The notes under the pieces: generated by a model
The model's database searches: none
Told to the model about the DNA's origin: nothing
What the model saw: only the letters and a program-made list of their open reading frames with translations
Program-made: the position numbers and the translations under genes
In this document: positions 1-11,760 of the stretch, one piece after another
Layout: every line of letters starts with the position of its first letter
Position numbering within the stretch: position 1 is the first letter of the stretch
Assembly: GCA_963082975.1 (NCBI GenBank)
Contig: OY720346.1
Location: 46,601,296-46,665,295, forward strand
Source: Labia minor
Taxonomy: Eukaryota > Arthropoda > Insecta > Dermaptera > Spongiphoridae
Direction of reading: 5' to 3'
DNA: 64,000 nucleotides

Positions 1-1385
1 TTCCAAATAATTTATACTATTAATATAAATATATGTATACTAATATATACATTGTATTTTATTTCAAGTATTCTATATGTTACGATTAGTAAAAAAAAAT
101 TGATTGATTTTTTTTAATTATCTAAAAGTCATTAAATTATTACAAAGAAAAATGATGATTAATTAAAAAAAAGAATACATAGCATAACAAATATGAGTCA
201 TCATTACACGATTATTACAATTTCATCGGAAAACTATCATTAAATGGTAAACAAGGTCAGATTTTAACAACTATTATTAAATATTAAATGTATACACATC
301 GTGACTTGAAATTCTAAAATCAGATTCATCATTGGAGTAATACGCTTATCCTCTTCAAATATTACATATCTCTTTTCTAGGGTAATTAATTCTAATAGTA
401 ATTATCCGGACGTGATATCTTTCTTTAATAGATAATGACATATGTATAATTCTTTCTCATATATCAACTACATATATATATTAGAATTTATATATAAATA
501 TGGATAATACAATTCCCCTCCTGTGAAGTATAATTTATAATTATTATCTTTATTAATTGCTAAAACAAGAACTAATTATCTTACTTATTTTTATTATACA
601 AGACAATTTTAGTTAGCTAACTTTTCACACCATTTCGGATATCCTATTATTCTCGGCTTCTCCCTCTCTCTCTCTCTCATTCACATATACAAACAGACAT
701 AATAACATACATATAGAATACATTACAATCAAATTTGAAATCTAAATATTTAAATTGTTAAATGTTTCTTTTGTAATACTCATGTAAAATTTAATCAGAA
801 ATTATTTTGATTAATCTACAATCTTTTTAAAAAATGGTTATATAAACATTATATACGAATTATTATTTATGAGATTTGGTGGATTAAATTAACATTTAAA
901 CATATTAAGAATTAGAAAGAACAAATTCCTCCAGGCTTTGAAAATAATATACAATTATGTGAATTATATAGATTTTAAATTCATGTAATTTATTATTATT
1001 ATTTTTTTTTTTTTGTTTATTTTTGTGTGTGAAGAATTAAAGGTTTTTTTATAATTATAATTTTGATAATGTTATGTTTATTTTTAATGATATTGGCTTT
1101 TGGTGACTAGAAAATATATAATAGTAGATTAAGAAGTCATAGGGCAATCTGCATAAAAACAAAAATTTTAGAAATGAAACTCTCCAACTTCATTTTTCCT
1201 CTGAATGTGAAATATATAATGTATATATAAATCGTTCATTATCCTTATCTCTATATACGAAATTTAACAAAACCAAAGTCCTGAAGACTACAGTACTAGT
1301 TGAAATAGAGTATCATTTTTAAAATTTCTGTTTTCCATTTGGCTACCAGCTCACTTCTATTTCAATAATATAATAATATTTAGAC
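1..1385. other. AT-rich non-coding stretch
   Basis: I see no gene here. The stretch has a short TC microsatellite near 660-682 and homopolymer and TA runs, but no open frame with recognisable protein content and no repeat shared with the rest of the window. Confidence 0.6.
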
Positions 1386-1390
1386 CACTC

Positions 1391-2137
1391 GACTATCTCG
1401 CAAGCTTGAATTGGATTAATTAACATATATCATATTTAAATTACATTTAATTAATTATAAATTATAAATTAAAATTAATAAATAATATTTATGAAACCAG
1501 GGCGTATTTGGCTCTTTGTTGATGGCACCACGTCACGTGCTTGTGCGTGATTTGCAGTCAACGTGTTAAAAAAATTAATTCCGGTACAAAAATGAAAACG
1601 TGGTAGGTAACGACGCTCTTCTGGATGAACTACATTTCTCAAAAGTTGATAGAAAACTAGGAATTTTGAATAATTTCATTATTCTAGGTCAAACCGTTTT
1701 TGCTTAATCTTGTCTACATACACACTAACACACACACATACATATTTATTAAAAATCTATAAAAATAAAATTTATTATTTAATATAACAAACACATGATT
1801 TTATTATAAAAGATGATTTTTCATTTTCCTATTTCTAGGAGTAATTCATTGGATTCGACTGAGGAAAATAAGGAGACAGAATGAGAAGAACGTTAAAAAT
1901 CTATATTAGTTTTACCTCTTTGCCCTTACCCAAAAATAGCAAAGTTAGACTATTTAATATTTTTAAATGGAATTTTTTAATTCAATTTTCTTTGTTTTCA
2001 TTATCCTTTTTTTGCAATAATATAATTTTTCTCAACCTTAGTGAAAATGACTCAGGGACCTTCAAAACGTATAAAAACATCAAAATCTCGGCATCTAAAA
2101 TTTTCGTGATCGCAATACTATCTCTGACGAGATACTA
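1391..2137 (+). mobile_element. TIR element family A, copy 1, with a nested insertion
   Basis: This is one of three same-strand copies; the others start near 12988 and 51307. It begins ACTATCTCGC and ends with a mutated form of GACGAGATAGT, so the ends are short imperfect inverted repeats. Shared internal landmarks are GGCTCTTTGTTGATGGCACC, a CTCAAACCG-like block, and a terminal block rich in AAACGTATAAAAACATCAAA. Copy 1 is longer because about 280 bp (1743-2020) sits inside it. The family has no coding capacity and is probably a non-autonomous DNA element; class is inferred. Confidence 0.6.
1743..2020 (+). mobile_element. Nested insertion inside family A copy 1
   Basis: This segment is absent from the other two family A copies and has a close inverted copy at 7371-7662. 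Both contain the strings TTGGATTCGACTGAGGAAA and AGACAGAATGAGAAGAACG. It is therefore a separate small repeat that landed in an older element. I cannot see clear terminal repeats or a target duplication. The open frame across it (1881-2138) is not a credible gene. Confidence 0.6.
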
Positions 2138-2443
2138 GAAAGTATAGAATTTAAATTTATCTTTATACACATGCAGTCATTATGGAACCAAATGTAAAAA
2201 AATATAAGTACTATATTAATGAATATTTTTTTTTCTCAATGAAAAGAATGAAGAAGAGATATAAAGAGAGCGTTTATGTTTTTTTTATTCACCTTTTTAA
2301 TGATTGACTTCAATTAATTCGATAGAAGAGCAATTTTTATATTTTGAAAATTATTGAATGGTTCGATAAAATCACTCAAAGGGTTAATATTTTAACGAAC
2401 ATGTAACATACAATAAAATTTTTTTCCTATTTTATAAAGCAAG

Positions 2444-2516
2444 TACCGGGACCCCGAGCCTCGGCTCGGTACTTAAGTTAAAAAAAATGATTCATTATTA
2501 TTGGGTTTGGCTGGTA
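2444..2516 (-). mobile_element. Helitron-like 3'-end fragment with GC hairpin
   Basis: The end starts TACCGGGACC and carries a perfect 7-bp stem (CCGAGCC at 2454-2460 with GGCTCGG at 2463-2469, loop TC). The same end recurs at 3961. No matching 5' end follows, so this looks like a truncated copy. Assignment to a Helitron-like group rests on the A|TC 5' ends of related copies. Confidence 0.5.
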
Positions 2517-2523
2517 ATATTAA

Positions 2524-2688
2524 TACCTGGGACACCGAGCTGTCGCTCGACCCTTTAAAAAATATTAATCTACAATTAATTATTTATTACAATTATTAAA
2601 TGTTGCATCATTGCATCAATCTGATTAAAATGAATTGAACTGGGGTCCTCAATAATACAAACAAACAATTTTAGCTAGCATAATAAGA
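2524..2688 (-). mobile_element. Miniature (165-bp) Helitron-like element
   Basis: Read on the minus strand it begins TCTTATTATGCTAGC after a host A and ends in a hairpin (CGAGC/GCTCG stem) followed by GTCCCAGGTA. Both ends match larger family members at 3961-4913, 4907-6536 and 41716-42405, so it appears to be an intact, very short non-autonomous copy. The 5' end fits Helitron rules; the 3' end lacks the usual CTRR. Confidence 0.5.
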
Positions 2689-2935
2689 TTAATCCAAGTA
2701 ATATCGTCTATTTCTATTCGACACTATTTTCAGTTATGAAATGAACAGTCAGTAGAGAGTAAAAAAATTGTAATTGAAGACCGTTGTTTTTAAAAATAAT
2801 TAAATTATTTTATAGATTATAAAATAAAAATTATTGTATTAACATTAAAAATATTGAAATAAAAAAATAATAGTTTGATTTAATAAACTAAAATATTATA
2901 AACATTTTTAATGTGAATTTCTCAGGGAGGTAGGG

Positions 2936-3000
2936 AGCCCAATTCATTTAACCATCCATGTTGTATAAGGAATCTTAATTTCTTAACACTCCGTTTTTTC
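2936..3000. repeat. 65-bp segment shared with 21937-21995
   Basis: The block containing AGCCCAATTCATTTAACCAT and CTTAACACTCCGTTTTTT occurs again at 21937-21995. There it is interrupted directly afterwards by an ACCGACCGAC repeat. This copy therefore shows the sequence before that insertion. Confidence 0.6.
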
Positions 3001-3219
3001 AAATTTAAAATAGAGGGAGAGAAAGAGTTTCAATTATATTCGAATAGTCTATATATTCTATATATGAGTATTTTTTTTTTCTGAATTTAATACCAAGTTG
3101 ATTTTCAAAATTTTCTATTCTTTATGCATATGATTGATTACATGTGTTAAAATTTAAACAAATTCAAATATTCTAATTTATAAATTTATATAAAATTTAA
3201 TATTATTTTTTCGAGACTA

Positions 3220-3322
3220 ATGGCAAATACCGGTGGCCCTAGTCAGAGCAAGAGAAGACTCCTTTTGGTAGCGGCCCAGTCGATGATGTTATATGGATCG
3301 GAGATTTGGGCTTTACAACTAT
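3220..3322 (+). mobile_element. R1-like LINE reverse transcriptase fragment
   Basis: A short frame encodes a block containing GGPSQSKRRLLL and MMLYGSEIWAL. This matches the C-terminal thumb region of R1/I-type LINE reverse transcriptases, which typically show a GGP...RRLL...LLYG...W pattern. It is isolated, with no YADD motif or other domain beside it, so it is a dead fragment. Confidence 0.6.
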
Positions 3323-3425
3323 ATTTTAAGTGAAAAAATGATTTCTTGGTTATATAAAAATTAAAATATGATTCTTTATATCTTTATTATACAGAAAAGT
3401 AGGCGTGTTAATATAAAAAATATAT

Positions 3426-3640
3426 ACCTGGGACACCGAACTATCACTCGACCCTTTAACCAATTTATACAATTTATTTTTATATACTTTAAAAATTTTA
3501 CAATTTTTTAATTATTTATTATAATTGTTAAATGGGATTTCTAAAAATGACCCATTAAAAATTTGTTTCCTAAAATGTTTCAAATTAATTAAAATAAATT
3601 GTATAAATGTTCATTTATAAAATCTATATATCTGTGAGTT
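3426..3640 (-). mobile_element. Helitron-like 3'-end fragment
   Basis: It starts with TACCTGGGACACCG followed by the degenerate CGAAC/CACTCG hairpin and CCCTTTAA, as at 2524 and 41716. The interior drifts into AT-rich sequence and no 5' end is visible. Confidence 0.45.
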
Positions 3641-3960
3641 TGTTTTTCGATTTTTTAAATTTTGATTTTGGATTCGATTAGAGCTTAAAATGTGTAAATG
3701 TAAAGTGGTCTTGGTTTTTTTAAAATTCGTTTGGGAACATGGTCAAATCGGCAGTCAAAGTTGAAAATTCCCCATATATTATAACTACTGTAATTAGTAT
3801 TATTATAATGTAAAATTATAAAGAAAAAATGTTTAGACATTATTATAGACATTTTCATTCTGTAAATTAAATAATTTTATTTCATTTAAATAAATATCTA
3901 TTTTTAAATATTTTTTTCTCTCTACATTATTTATCTAATTCTCACAATATATTAAGATCA

Positions 3961-4913
3961 TACCGGGACCCCGAGCCTCGGCTCTGTAATTAAGTTAAAA
4001 AAAAAAAATTCATTATTATTGATAAATATATATCGTAATTTATAATTATAAAATATTATTAAAATATATATTTTTAATTTTATTTCGAAATTAAATAAAA
4101 AATTTTAAAATATTTTAAATATAAAAAAAATATATATTTTTAATTTTATTTCGAAATTAAATAAAAAATTTTAAAATATTTTAAATATAAAAAAAATATT
4201 AATACAATATTCTTTAAAAAAAGGCGGGAGTCAAATTTCAATATAAATGTCATTTGTGATGTCATCAATATATAAATTAATAATAAATAATATTAATAAA
4301 TATTAAATTTAATAAAAGAACAATGAATAAATAAATATAAAATAGTAATTTATTAAAATGTAAACAATAGATAAAAAGAAAAAAAATAACAAATTCATTA
4401 TTTTCATTTTCATTTTTAAATAACGATTCACCCGGCGAGTTTCGAACCGACGAAATCCACTCGTTAAAACATCTCTCTAGCCACTGTACTATATATGTTT
4501 AGATAAAAAATTGTCATTTTTTTACTGTCTTAGCAGGCAGATTTGATGTTTTTTATTTATTTTTTTTTTTTTTTGAGAGAGATTAATAAATATCTATATA
4601 TATTTTATTAAAAATAAATATTTTTAATTTTATTTCGAAATTAAATAATAAATTTTAAAATATTTTAAATAAAAAAAAATATTAATACAAATAAAAATGG
4701 AGGCCAATTTTGACGTTTTCCATATATAATTTTCAATTAAGAAATTAATAATGAAGCTGAATGTTTCAAGAGATATCATCAATAAAACTTAATTTTTCTT
4801 TATAAATACTATATCTAGTGTAAATTTGAAAAAAATCGTTAGAGCGGTTTTTGAGAACCAATATATATAGATAGATAGATATATACAATTTTAGCTAGCA
4901 TAATAAGATAAGA
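3961..4913 (-). mobile_element. Helitron-like element, 950 bp
   Basis: The 3' hairpin end (TACCGGGACC) lies at 3961 and the 5' end TCTTATCTTATTATGCTAGC lies at 4913 on the minus strand, preceded by A. The interior has a tandem ~68-bp AT-rich duplication (about 4064-4196, third copy near 4608), a tRNA-like block at 4423-4500, and a subterminal block containing GTTAGAGCGGTTTTTGAGAA. It abuts the 4914-6536 unit, giving a tandem structure with one 3' end and two 5' ends. Confidence 0.5.
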
Positions 4914-5759
4914 TTAATTTATATAATAAATATATTTCGTAATTTGATTCTAAAATATTATTAAAATAAATATTTTTTATTCATAAAACTAACTTATACT
5001 TACATATCAAAAACAGCCTTTCTGGGAAATTGCAAAATGTGTTTATTTTTTTATATAAATAATGATCAAGGAAATTACACTAAAAATTAAAAAAATTATT
5101 AGCTATAAGAATATAATAAGTATGAAAATATACTTTGAATTTATTTTGAATAAGATATTCTTTATCATTTTAAATGAATGTTTTAAATCATTTTAATAAA
5201 TGTTTTAAATCATTTTAAATAAATGATTTTAAATGAATGAATGGATGAAAATTCAAATTTTATATATAGTTTTTTATATATGTTTATTTATTCACAAAAA
5301 TTTAATTGACATAATTATCAAATAATTGACATAATTATCAAAAAATAATAAAAGTTGTTACCTAGCTAAAGAGAGAGTAATAGAAATTGTTACCTGCAGG
5401 TAGACTTGTGAGACAGATAAGAGAATATACGTATTCCGAAAACACTGTTAATTAAAATGTAATAACTATTAACAATTAATAAAGTAGAAATAATTTCCCA
5501 ACAAATATTTCACTTTTAGTTTAACAAAAAATCAAAAAAACAATATTTTGCAGAATAAAAACGAAACAAAAAACAAATATGAATATAATATAAATATTTT
5601 TTTAATTTTATTTTTAGAATAAATATTGTAATATATATAAATATAAATATAAATATAAAAATGCTTGTTTTTTATGCTTATATATATTGGATATATTGGA
5701 TGTATTATGATACTGAGCACATGGCAAAGACTTTCTAAAAATAATTGTTTTAAAAAAAA

Positions 5760-5915
5760 AACGCAGGGAAAACCCAGAGATATGCCTCTTCGTTACCCCA
5801 ATAGAGAGAGAGGGGTGGACAATTTTGCCAAGTGGCAGAGGAGGGGATGATTGGCTTCGACATATTTTGAAAATTCTCAACAACTACACAATATACCAAC
5901 TGTGGTCGACAATTG
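5760..5915. other. Unrecognised GC-richer block in the inverted repeat
   Basis: About 150 bp containing CGCAGGGAAAACCCAGAGAT and AAGTGGCAGAGGAGGGGATG stands out from AT-rich surroundings and recurs unchanged at 62992-63147. Short open frames cross it on both strands, but none resembles a known protein. A captured host fragment is possible and unproven. Confidence 0.35.
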
Positions 5916-6198
5916 GTAATTAATAATTAATTATAAATTGCAATTGCTAAAATATAAATTAAAGTTCTTTTAATTTATATTTCTATTTTTACGGTACCTT
6001 TCAATTATTCTATTTCATCTTAATTTAATAAAATAATATTAATAAATATATTAAATAATATTTTATTGAAAAAATATTAAAAATTATAAAACTATCTAAA
6101 ACTTAATTAATAAAAGAACAATGAATAAATAAATTAAAAAGTAAACAATAGATAAAAAGAAAAAAAAATAACAAAATCATTATTTTCATTTTTAAATA

Positions 6199-6270
6199 AC
6201 GATTCACCCGGCGAGTTTCGAACCGACGAAATCCACTCGTTAAAACATCAGTCCAACCGCTGGACTATAT
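6199..6270 (-). repeat. tRNA-like sequence within the Helitron-like element
   Basis: On the minus strand it reads AGTCCAGCGGTTGGACTG, then GGTTCGAAACTCGCCGGG. These resemble box A and box B of a tRNA, with a long variable spacing as in Ser/Leu tRNAs. Copies occur at 4423-4500 (diverged) and 62637-62708 (identical). It is more likely a tRNA-derived module or pseudogene than a working tRNA, because no clean acceptor stem is visible. Confidence 0.45.
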
Positions 6271-6536
6271 GTATTTAGATAAAAAATTGTCATTTTTTTA
6301 CTGTCTTAGCAGGCAGTATTAAAAATTTTGACGTTTTCCATATAATATATAATTTTCAATTAAGAAATTAATAATGAAGCTGTATGTTTCAAGAGATATC
6401 ATCAATAAAACTTAATTTTTCTTTATAAATACTATATCTAGTGTGAATTTGAAAAAAATCGTTAGAGCGGTTTTTGAGAACCATGATATATAGATAAATA
6501 CATATATACAATTTTAGCTAGCATAATAAGATAAGA

Positions 6537-7370
6537 TAAGCATATTTTTACCCCTTTGATATTCAGTAATATTGGATGTTTAATTGTGATTAATATATAT
6601 ATATATATATAATTTATATAATTATTATTTGTGTATTGACGTTTCGGTTTGTTTTAATAACTTTTATTTATCTTCCTACAAAATTAATAGATATGAATAT
6701 ATGTAGTTATATATAAAAGTTTTTAATCAATTAATACAATTTTATTGAACAAGAAAAGAGAACAGACGAGAGATTTCTGAAGTTTATTGAAAATTTTTTT
6801 CCATCAATATATGAGATTGTTGAAAAAATATGCTGAAATTTTCCCTTTGAAATTTCATAATGCCTCTTGTGATAGTAAAATAAAGAACAAAAAACAAAAA
6901 ACAAATACAAAATAAAAAGACAAACGATGATTTATGTTTAGTAACTTTCCTATTAGATTTTATTAATTTTTTTTATTCCTTGGCTTGAAAGTGCAAAGGC
7001 GGGCATTGACTTAACGTTGACAACCGCAAGGGGTAATTAAGCCAACCACAAAACATTACTCGTTTGACAAAGACGCGATTATTGCTGAAGAGGGAATGGT
7101 GGAGGGGGAAATTGAAAAAAAAAATAAAGTGGAAAAGCAAAAGTGAACAAGTTTATATTAATTAAAAAAAAATTGTCATCATATGTTATAAGTTTTAAAA
7201 TTTAATGTATTATTTATTTCAAAAGTAACTGAACATTTAACAAATATATAAATATTGAGTAGATAATAGGATTTATTTGAAATAATCAGAAAAAACTAAT
7301 TGTACTCTATTTTTGTATATCCTTAATAATATTAATAGGCTGAAGTAGAGAACAAAATTAATCAAAATAT
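6537..7370. other. AT-rich non-coding stretch
   Basis: No gene is seen. A somewhat more complex block lies at about 6990-7105 (containing GCAAAGGCGGGCATTGACTT), with no recognisable product. Confidence 0.5.
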
Positions 7371-7662
7371 ATTATTACAAAAAAAAAGGATAATGAAAAT
7401 AAAGAAAATTGAATTATAACTAAAATTCCATTTAAAAATATTGAATAGTCTAACTTTGCTATTTTTGTGTAAGGGCAAAGAGTTAAAACTATTATAGATT
7501 TTTAACGTTCTTCTCATTCTGTCTCCTTACTTTCCTCAGTCGAATCCAATGAATTACTACTAGAAATAGGAAAATGAAAAATCATCTTTTATAATAAAAT
7601 CATGTGTTCGTTATATTAAATAATAAATTTTATTTTTATAGATTTTTAATAAATATATAGGT
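7371..7662 (-). mobile_element. Inverted copy of the 1743-2020 small repeat
   Basis: In reverse complement it matches the nested insertion at 1743-2020 over about 280 bp with scattered substitutions and small indels. This defines a stand-alone repeat of about that length. Confidence 0.6.
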
Positions 7663-9930
7663 AATTTAAAAAAAAACAATAATATTAATAAATACATTTT
7701 CAGTAAATGAATAAATAAATAAATAAATTACGTTCGTAAAAAGAGAAAAAAAATCAAATTGATTAATTATAAGTATATTATTTATAACACTATTAAATAT
7801 AATAATATTACTCATAATGAATTTTTATCTTATCACTAATTATTTAATTTTATATTTTTTTTTTATTTAAAAAAAAGGGATTATTAATACTCATTTTAAT
7901 ACAAATTAATATTAATTAATTGAATTAATTATTATTAATATTAACTAATTTAATTAATGCTAATAATTTAATGTAATGTTTTACTATCGACATATGATAT
8001 AAATTCTATTCAGATTAGGAATTTAAAATTACAAAAAACTTTTTAAAAATTCCTATATATATATATATAGACTCCAAGCTCACAATTATACGGAATATAA
8101 CCCAAAAATAATTTTTCATATTAATAAAATCCTTAACGGTAACCTAAACACAAACAAATATACATATACTTCAATAAATATATCTATAATGAGATAAAAT
8201 TTATCCATTTACAGATATAATATATTATATTAAAATAATTATGATTAATAATTATAAAAAAATTTATATATTTGAAATAATATTTAGTTTTTCTTATATA
8301 AAAAATAAAATTTATAAATTAGTATATATGAAAAATAAAAATTATTTTCAATAATTTTTATTCAATATTTAAATCACAAAAACATTGAGTGATTGTTTCA
8401 ATATATAATGACAAATAAATAAATATGACAAATTTTGATTGCATTCTGATAATGTTTAATGATAGGATCAATTTTGTATAAAACTTAATTAAAAGTACTT
8501 TTTTACATTCTATATTGTAAAAATTAATTTATAAAGAATATCAAAAATCACAATCAATATTCCAGTATTAATTTCAAACACAATTGTAATTTATTAAGAT
8601 CCAAAAAAAAAAATAAAATCAAAGTAGAAGAAAATAGAAAAACAATGAAAAATAAAAAAATATATCATTCTAAAATATTGAATTTTCAGTAATTTATGAT
8701 ACATATATGTTTATATAACTATATCTATAATTAAATTTATGTCATACTAACATTAATTTTATAAATTAGATATTAATTTCTATTCCTATTTAATCTAAAG
8801 GATTTTAAAGCAATTATTGTATAATAGAAAATAATAGAAAATATATATAATATTAATGGGGGCATTATAAATACTGGTAGCATGAATGGTACTTATTATT
8901 GCGCAATATATTGGCAAAATAATATTGACATTTAAGCATCTGAGCATTAGAAAAATAAATCAATTATTTGATACTAGTTTAGAGATAATATTAACTTGAA
9001 ATATATAAATATAAAAAATAAATAATAAAACCTTATCAATTTTATTCATTTTTTTATATAAATTTACTTTATGTATATTCGCGATAAAAATTTCGAAGAA
9101 AAATAAAATATTTTTAAAGGCAATATCTATAAATAAATAAAATATTATCTTAAATTTATAAAATTGTGTGAATAGGTATTATTTTCCATTAAATATTTAT
9201 TCATATATAATAATATATATGATGTAAGAAATTGTAATAAAATTTTGACCCGGAAACATATATATAAATATATAAATAATAAAATAATATATTATAGTAA
9301 TACAAATAAATAAATAAATATATTATTGATTATTTAAATGAAATTAGGTTGTTGAAATACATTAAGTATCTCTATTCACACTTAAAAAGGATTTTCGCAG
9401 ACTAATTTAATAAAAGATTATGAATTAAATATGTGGAATGGGAATAAAAAAAAATTCAATTCATCATCACATCAAAGAAATATATATTTTAATTTAAAAT
9501 TTATTAATTAATCAATAATTAATTATTTAATTGGAAATATATAAATTATATTTTAAAAAATAATATTATTCACAATTGACACTATTAAAAATATCAATAT
9601 TATTGATTAATTAATTGATAAAAAAGTATTATTTTTTTAAATTTGTTGTTATTAAATATATTTTTTAATAATTATAAATAAAATTATTTAATAAATAAAT
9701 AAATATATTTGTTTACCTTTCATGTAAAAAACACTTCTTCCCGAAAAAAAAACAAAAACAAATAAAAATTACAATAATTAATTATAATAAAACAAAGAAT
9801 TTAATTAATAAACTTAAAAAAAAAATTGTAAACAAAAAAAAAACACAAAAACAACTTTAACTTGAATGAAGAGAGAGGGTGTAAAAAAAAACAAAAATAA
9901 TAAAACAAAAAAAAAAAAAATTTGATGTTA
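7663..9930. other. Extremely AT-rich desert
   Basis: I see no gene, RNA gene or recognisable mobile-element end in this stretch. It is dominated by poly-A/T and TA-rich sequence. Confidence 0.6.
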
Positions 9931-9949
9931 TAAAAATAAGATTCGCACT

Positions 9950-10205
9950 CCCGGATTAAGACAAACACGAGTAAAAAGTCGCGTAACGCGTTTCAAAGGG
10001 AAGGATATATATATACGGATTATCCCACCTGTCAGTGCGGACGGCCGGAGTCGCACTGATTGTCCTCGCCGTTCAGTACCTTCCCTGTGAATGAGAAGGC
10101 GAGAGCGGCCGCCCCCGTTAGTCGCCGACCGACGGTGGGGACGCCTCACACGGCGACCTCTTGCACTAGTCAACGACGACCAATTCAATTCACACATCAA
10201 TCCAT
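9950..10205 (-). promoter_or_regulatory. CpG-rich island, candidate promoter and 5' UTR exon
   Basis: About 250 bp of GC- and CpG-rich sequence interrupts the AT-rich desert. On the minus strand it ends in CACTGACAG followed by GTGGGATAAT, an acceptable splice donor at 10031/10030. That fits a non-coding first exon of a gene transcribed leftward, possibly out of the window. TCAGTGCG, similar to an insect initiator, occurs on both strands as part of a near-palindrome. No protein match is seen, so a gene is inference only. Confidence 0.35.
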
Positions 10206-10475
10206 CTAATATAGGGCCTAAGATGCAACCAATACACAAATATGAATAAATACATTCTTCATTAAATCATCTAAAGCCTCCCCCACCCCAATAACACTCA
10301 CGTGAAATAAAATTAAAATAAATTTATTATAAAAAATAATATAATATTAATTTTTAATTCTAAATATTGTTAACATTATAAATATAAAAAGTTATATATT
10401 TAGAATTAAAGACAATTAAAATTATATAAATATTTTTTAAAAAAATAAAGTGTTATTATACCTGATAAAAATTCA

Positions 10476-11120
10476 TTTTTACCGACCGACGATAGTAAGG
10501 GAGGTATTGTTTTCACACCAAATTTCACATGTGGAGATTTTTACATATCTCCACGAATCATGCATTTTCTAAACAGAAAAAAGTATTTTTAGCATGATGT
10601 CTGTCCGTCCGTCTGTCCGTCTTTCCGTCCGTCCGTATAGATGTGTACAGCCTGAACGGCTCAACCGATTTTGATGAAATTTGGTATATTTACTTAATGC
10701 ATCAGTGGGATGAATTGATCAACTTTTGGTGCAATTCCGGAAACCGGAAGTGGTAGTATTAGCGATCGACGATAGGAAGGAAAGGGTTATTTTCACACCA
10801 AAGGAGATTTTTTTTATATATCACCACGAATCATGCACTTTGTTTTGGTTTTATCCTCGAGAAAAATCATATTTATTAGTTTTTTCTTGATTTAAAATTA
10901 TATGACGTCATCCAGCCATTCATGACGTCACAGCCTGGTCTTGCATATATATTATAAATAAAATAAAATTAAAAATGTTTATATTTATTATTTATGTATC
11001 CATATCTGTTTTTTATTACAATAATAGATATATTAAAATTATTTGAAATTGTTTCTGTAGCTGGAAATTAATTTATTTCAAACAGTCGGTCGGTTCGGAC
11101 CTGGCCACAGGTCAACTTAT
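10476..11120 (+). mobile_element. ACCGACCGAC-ended repeat, full copy
   Basis: It starts ACCGACCGACGATAG and carries the inverse GTCGGTCGGT near its end (11085-11094), followed by GGCCACAGGTCAACTT. An internal block (GACGATAG...ACACCAAA...CACGAATCATGCA) is present twice. Other landmarks are a GTCC/GTCT tandem tract and a pair of CRE-like TGACGTCA sites. A full inverted copy lies at 20014-20655, with partial copies at 21994-22130 and 58826-59115. It is a non-coding mobile repeat of uncertain class. Confidence 0.7.
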
Positions 11121-11183
11121 TAATTCTAGATTCATCTTTTCTACCTTATTATGAAGGACTAACCATTTTTGTTATATATATAT

Positions 11184-11750
11184 GGGTCATTCCACGTCAA
11201 CTCATCAGGCCGTTTCACCCAAAATCTCAGATTTTTATGAAAATTGGTAAATATGTTCTATTTATAAACATGAAAAACACCACCAAATTTTAATTTTTTA
11301 TCTCACATAGTTTTTGAGTAATGGCACTTTAAAGATTGGCGTTTTTAAATTTCCGAGCCGTATAAGGCCAGATTGTAATTTTAAAATTTTATAATATCCA
11401 ACATATAATTTTTTTAAAAATATTTTGGGGTCCGTTACATTTTTTTTACAATTCCTCATAGTTATAAGAACATGCCTTAAAAATTTCAACAAGATAGGAG
11501 GTTAAATAAGTGAATGAGAAATTATTTTCTACACCACTACACGTTTTATCTGGCCTTATACGAGGCTCGGAAATTTAAAAACGCCAATCTTTAAAGTGCC
11601 ATTACTCAAAAACTATGTGAGATAAAAAATTAAAATTTGGTGGTGTTTTTCATGTTTATAAATAGAACATATTTACCAATTTTCATAAAAATCTGAGATT
11701 TTGGGTGAAAAAATGACTATTTTCTGGTTGAATTGACGTGGAATGACCCA
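11184..11750. mobile_element. Foldback element with ~200-bp inverted arms
   Basis: The left arm (11184-11373, starting GGGTCATTCCACGTCAA) is matched by the inverse right arm (11549-11750, ending TTGACGTGGAATGACCC). The spacer is about 175 bp. Both sides are flanked by TATATATATA, consistent with insertion into a TA-rich target. Arms are nearly identical apart from small gaps near the outer ends. There is no coding capacity, so it is a MITE or foldback-type non-autonomous DNA transposon. Confidence 0.8.
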
Positions 11751-11760
11751 TATATATATA

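Larger units (their letters stand above)
4907..6536 (-). repeat. Left arm of >=1.63-kb identical inverted repeat
   Basis: This segment is reproduced in reverse complement at 62371-64000. Paired coordinates sum to 68907 at every point I compared (both ends, 5614/63293, 5883/63024), so there is no net indel. I found no mismatch in the stretches read. On the minus strand it begins with the Helitron-like 5' end TCTTATCTTATTATGCTAGC. It holds a tRNA-like block (6199-6270), a short direct repeat of ATAATTATCAAA (near 5311-5340) and a GC-richer segment (about 5760-5910) of unknown origin. Confidence 0.85.

Noticed and set aside
5532..5883. Hydrophobic small frames repeated at 63024-63375
   Set aside because: They are conserved only because the inverted repeat is identical; composition follows TATA-rich sequence, with no family match.
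6199..6270. Functional tRNA gene
   Set aside because: Boxes A and B are suggestive, but no clean acceptor stem is visible and the block is repeated inside a mobile element.
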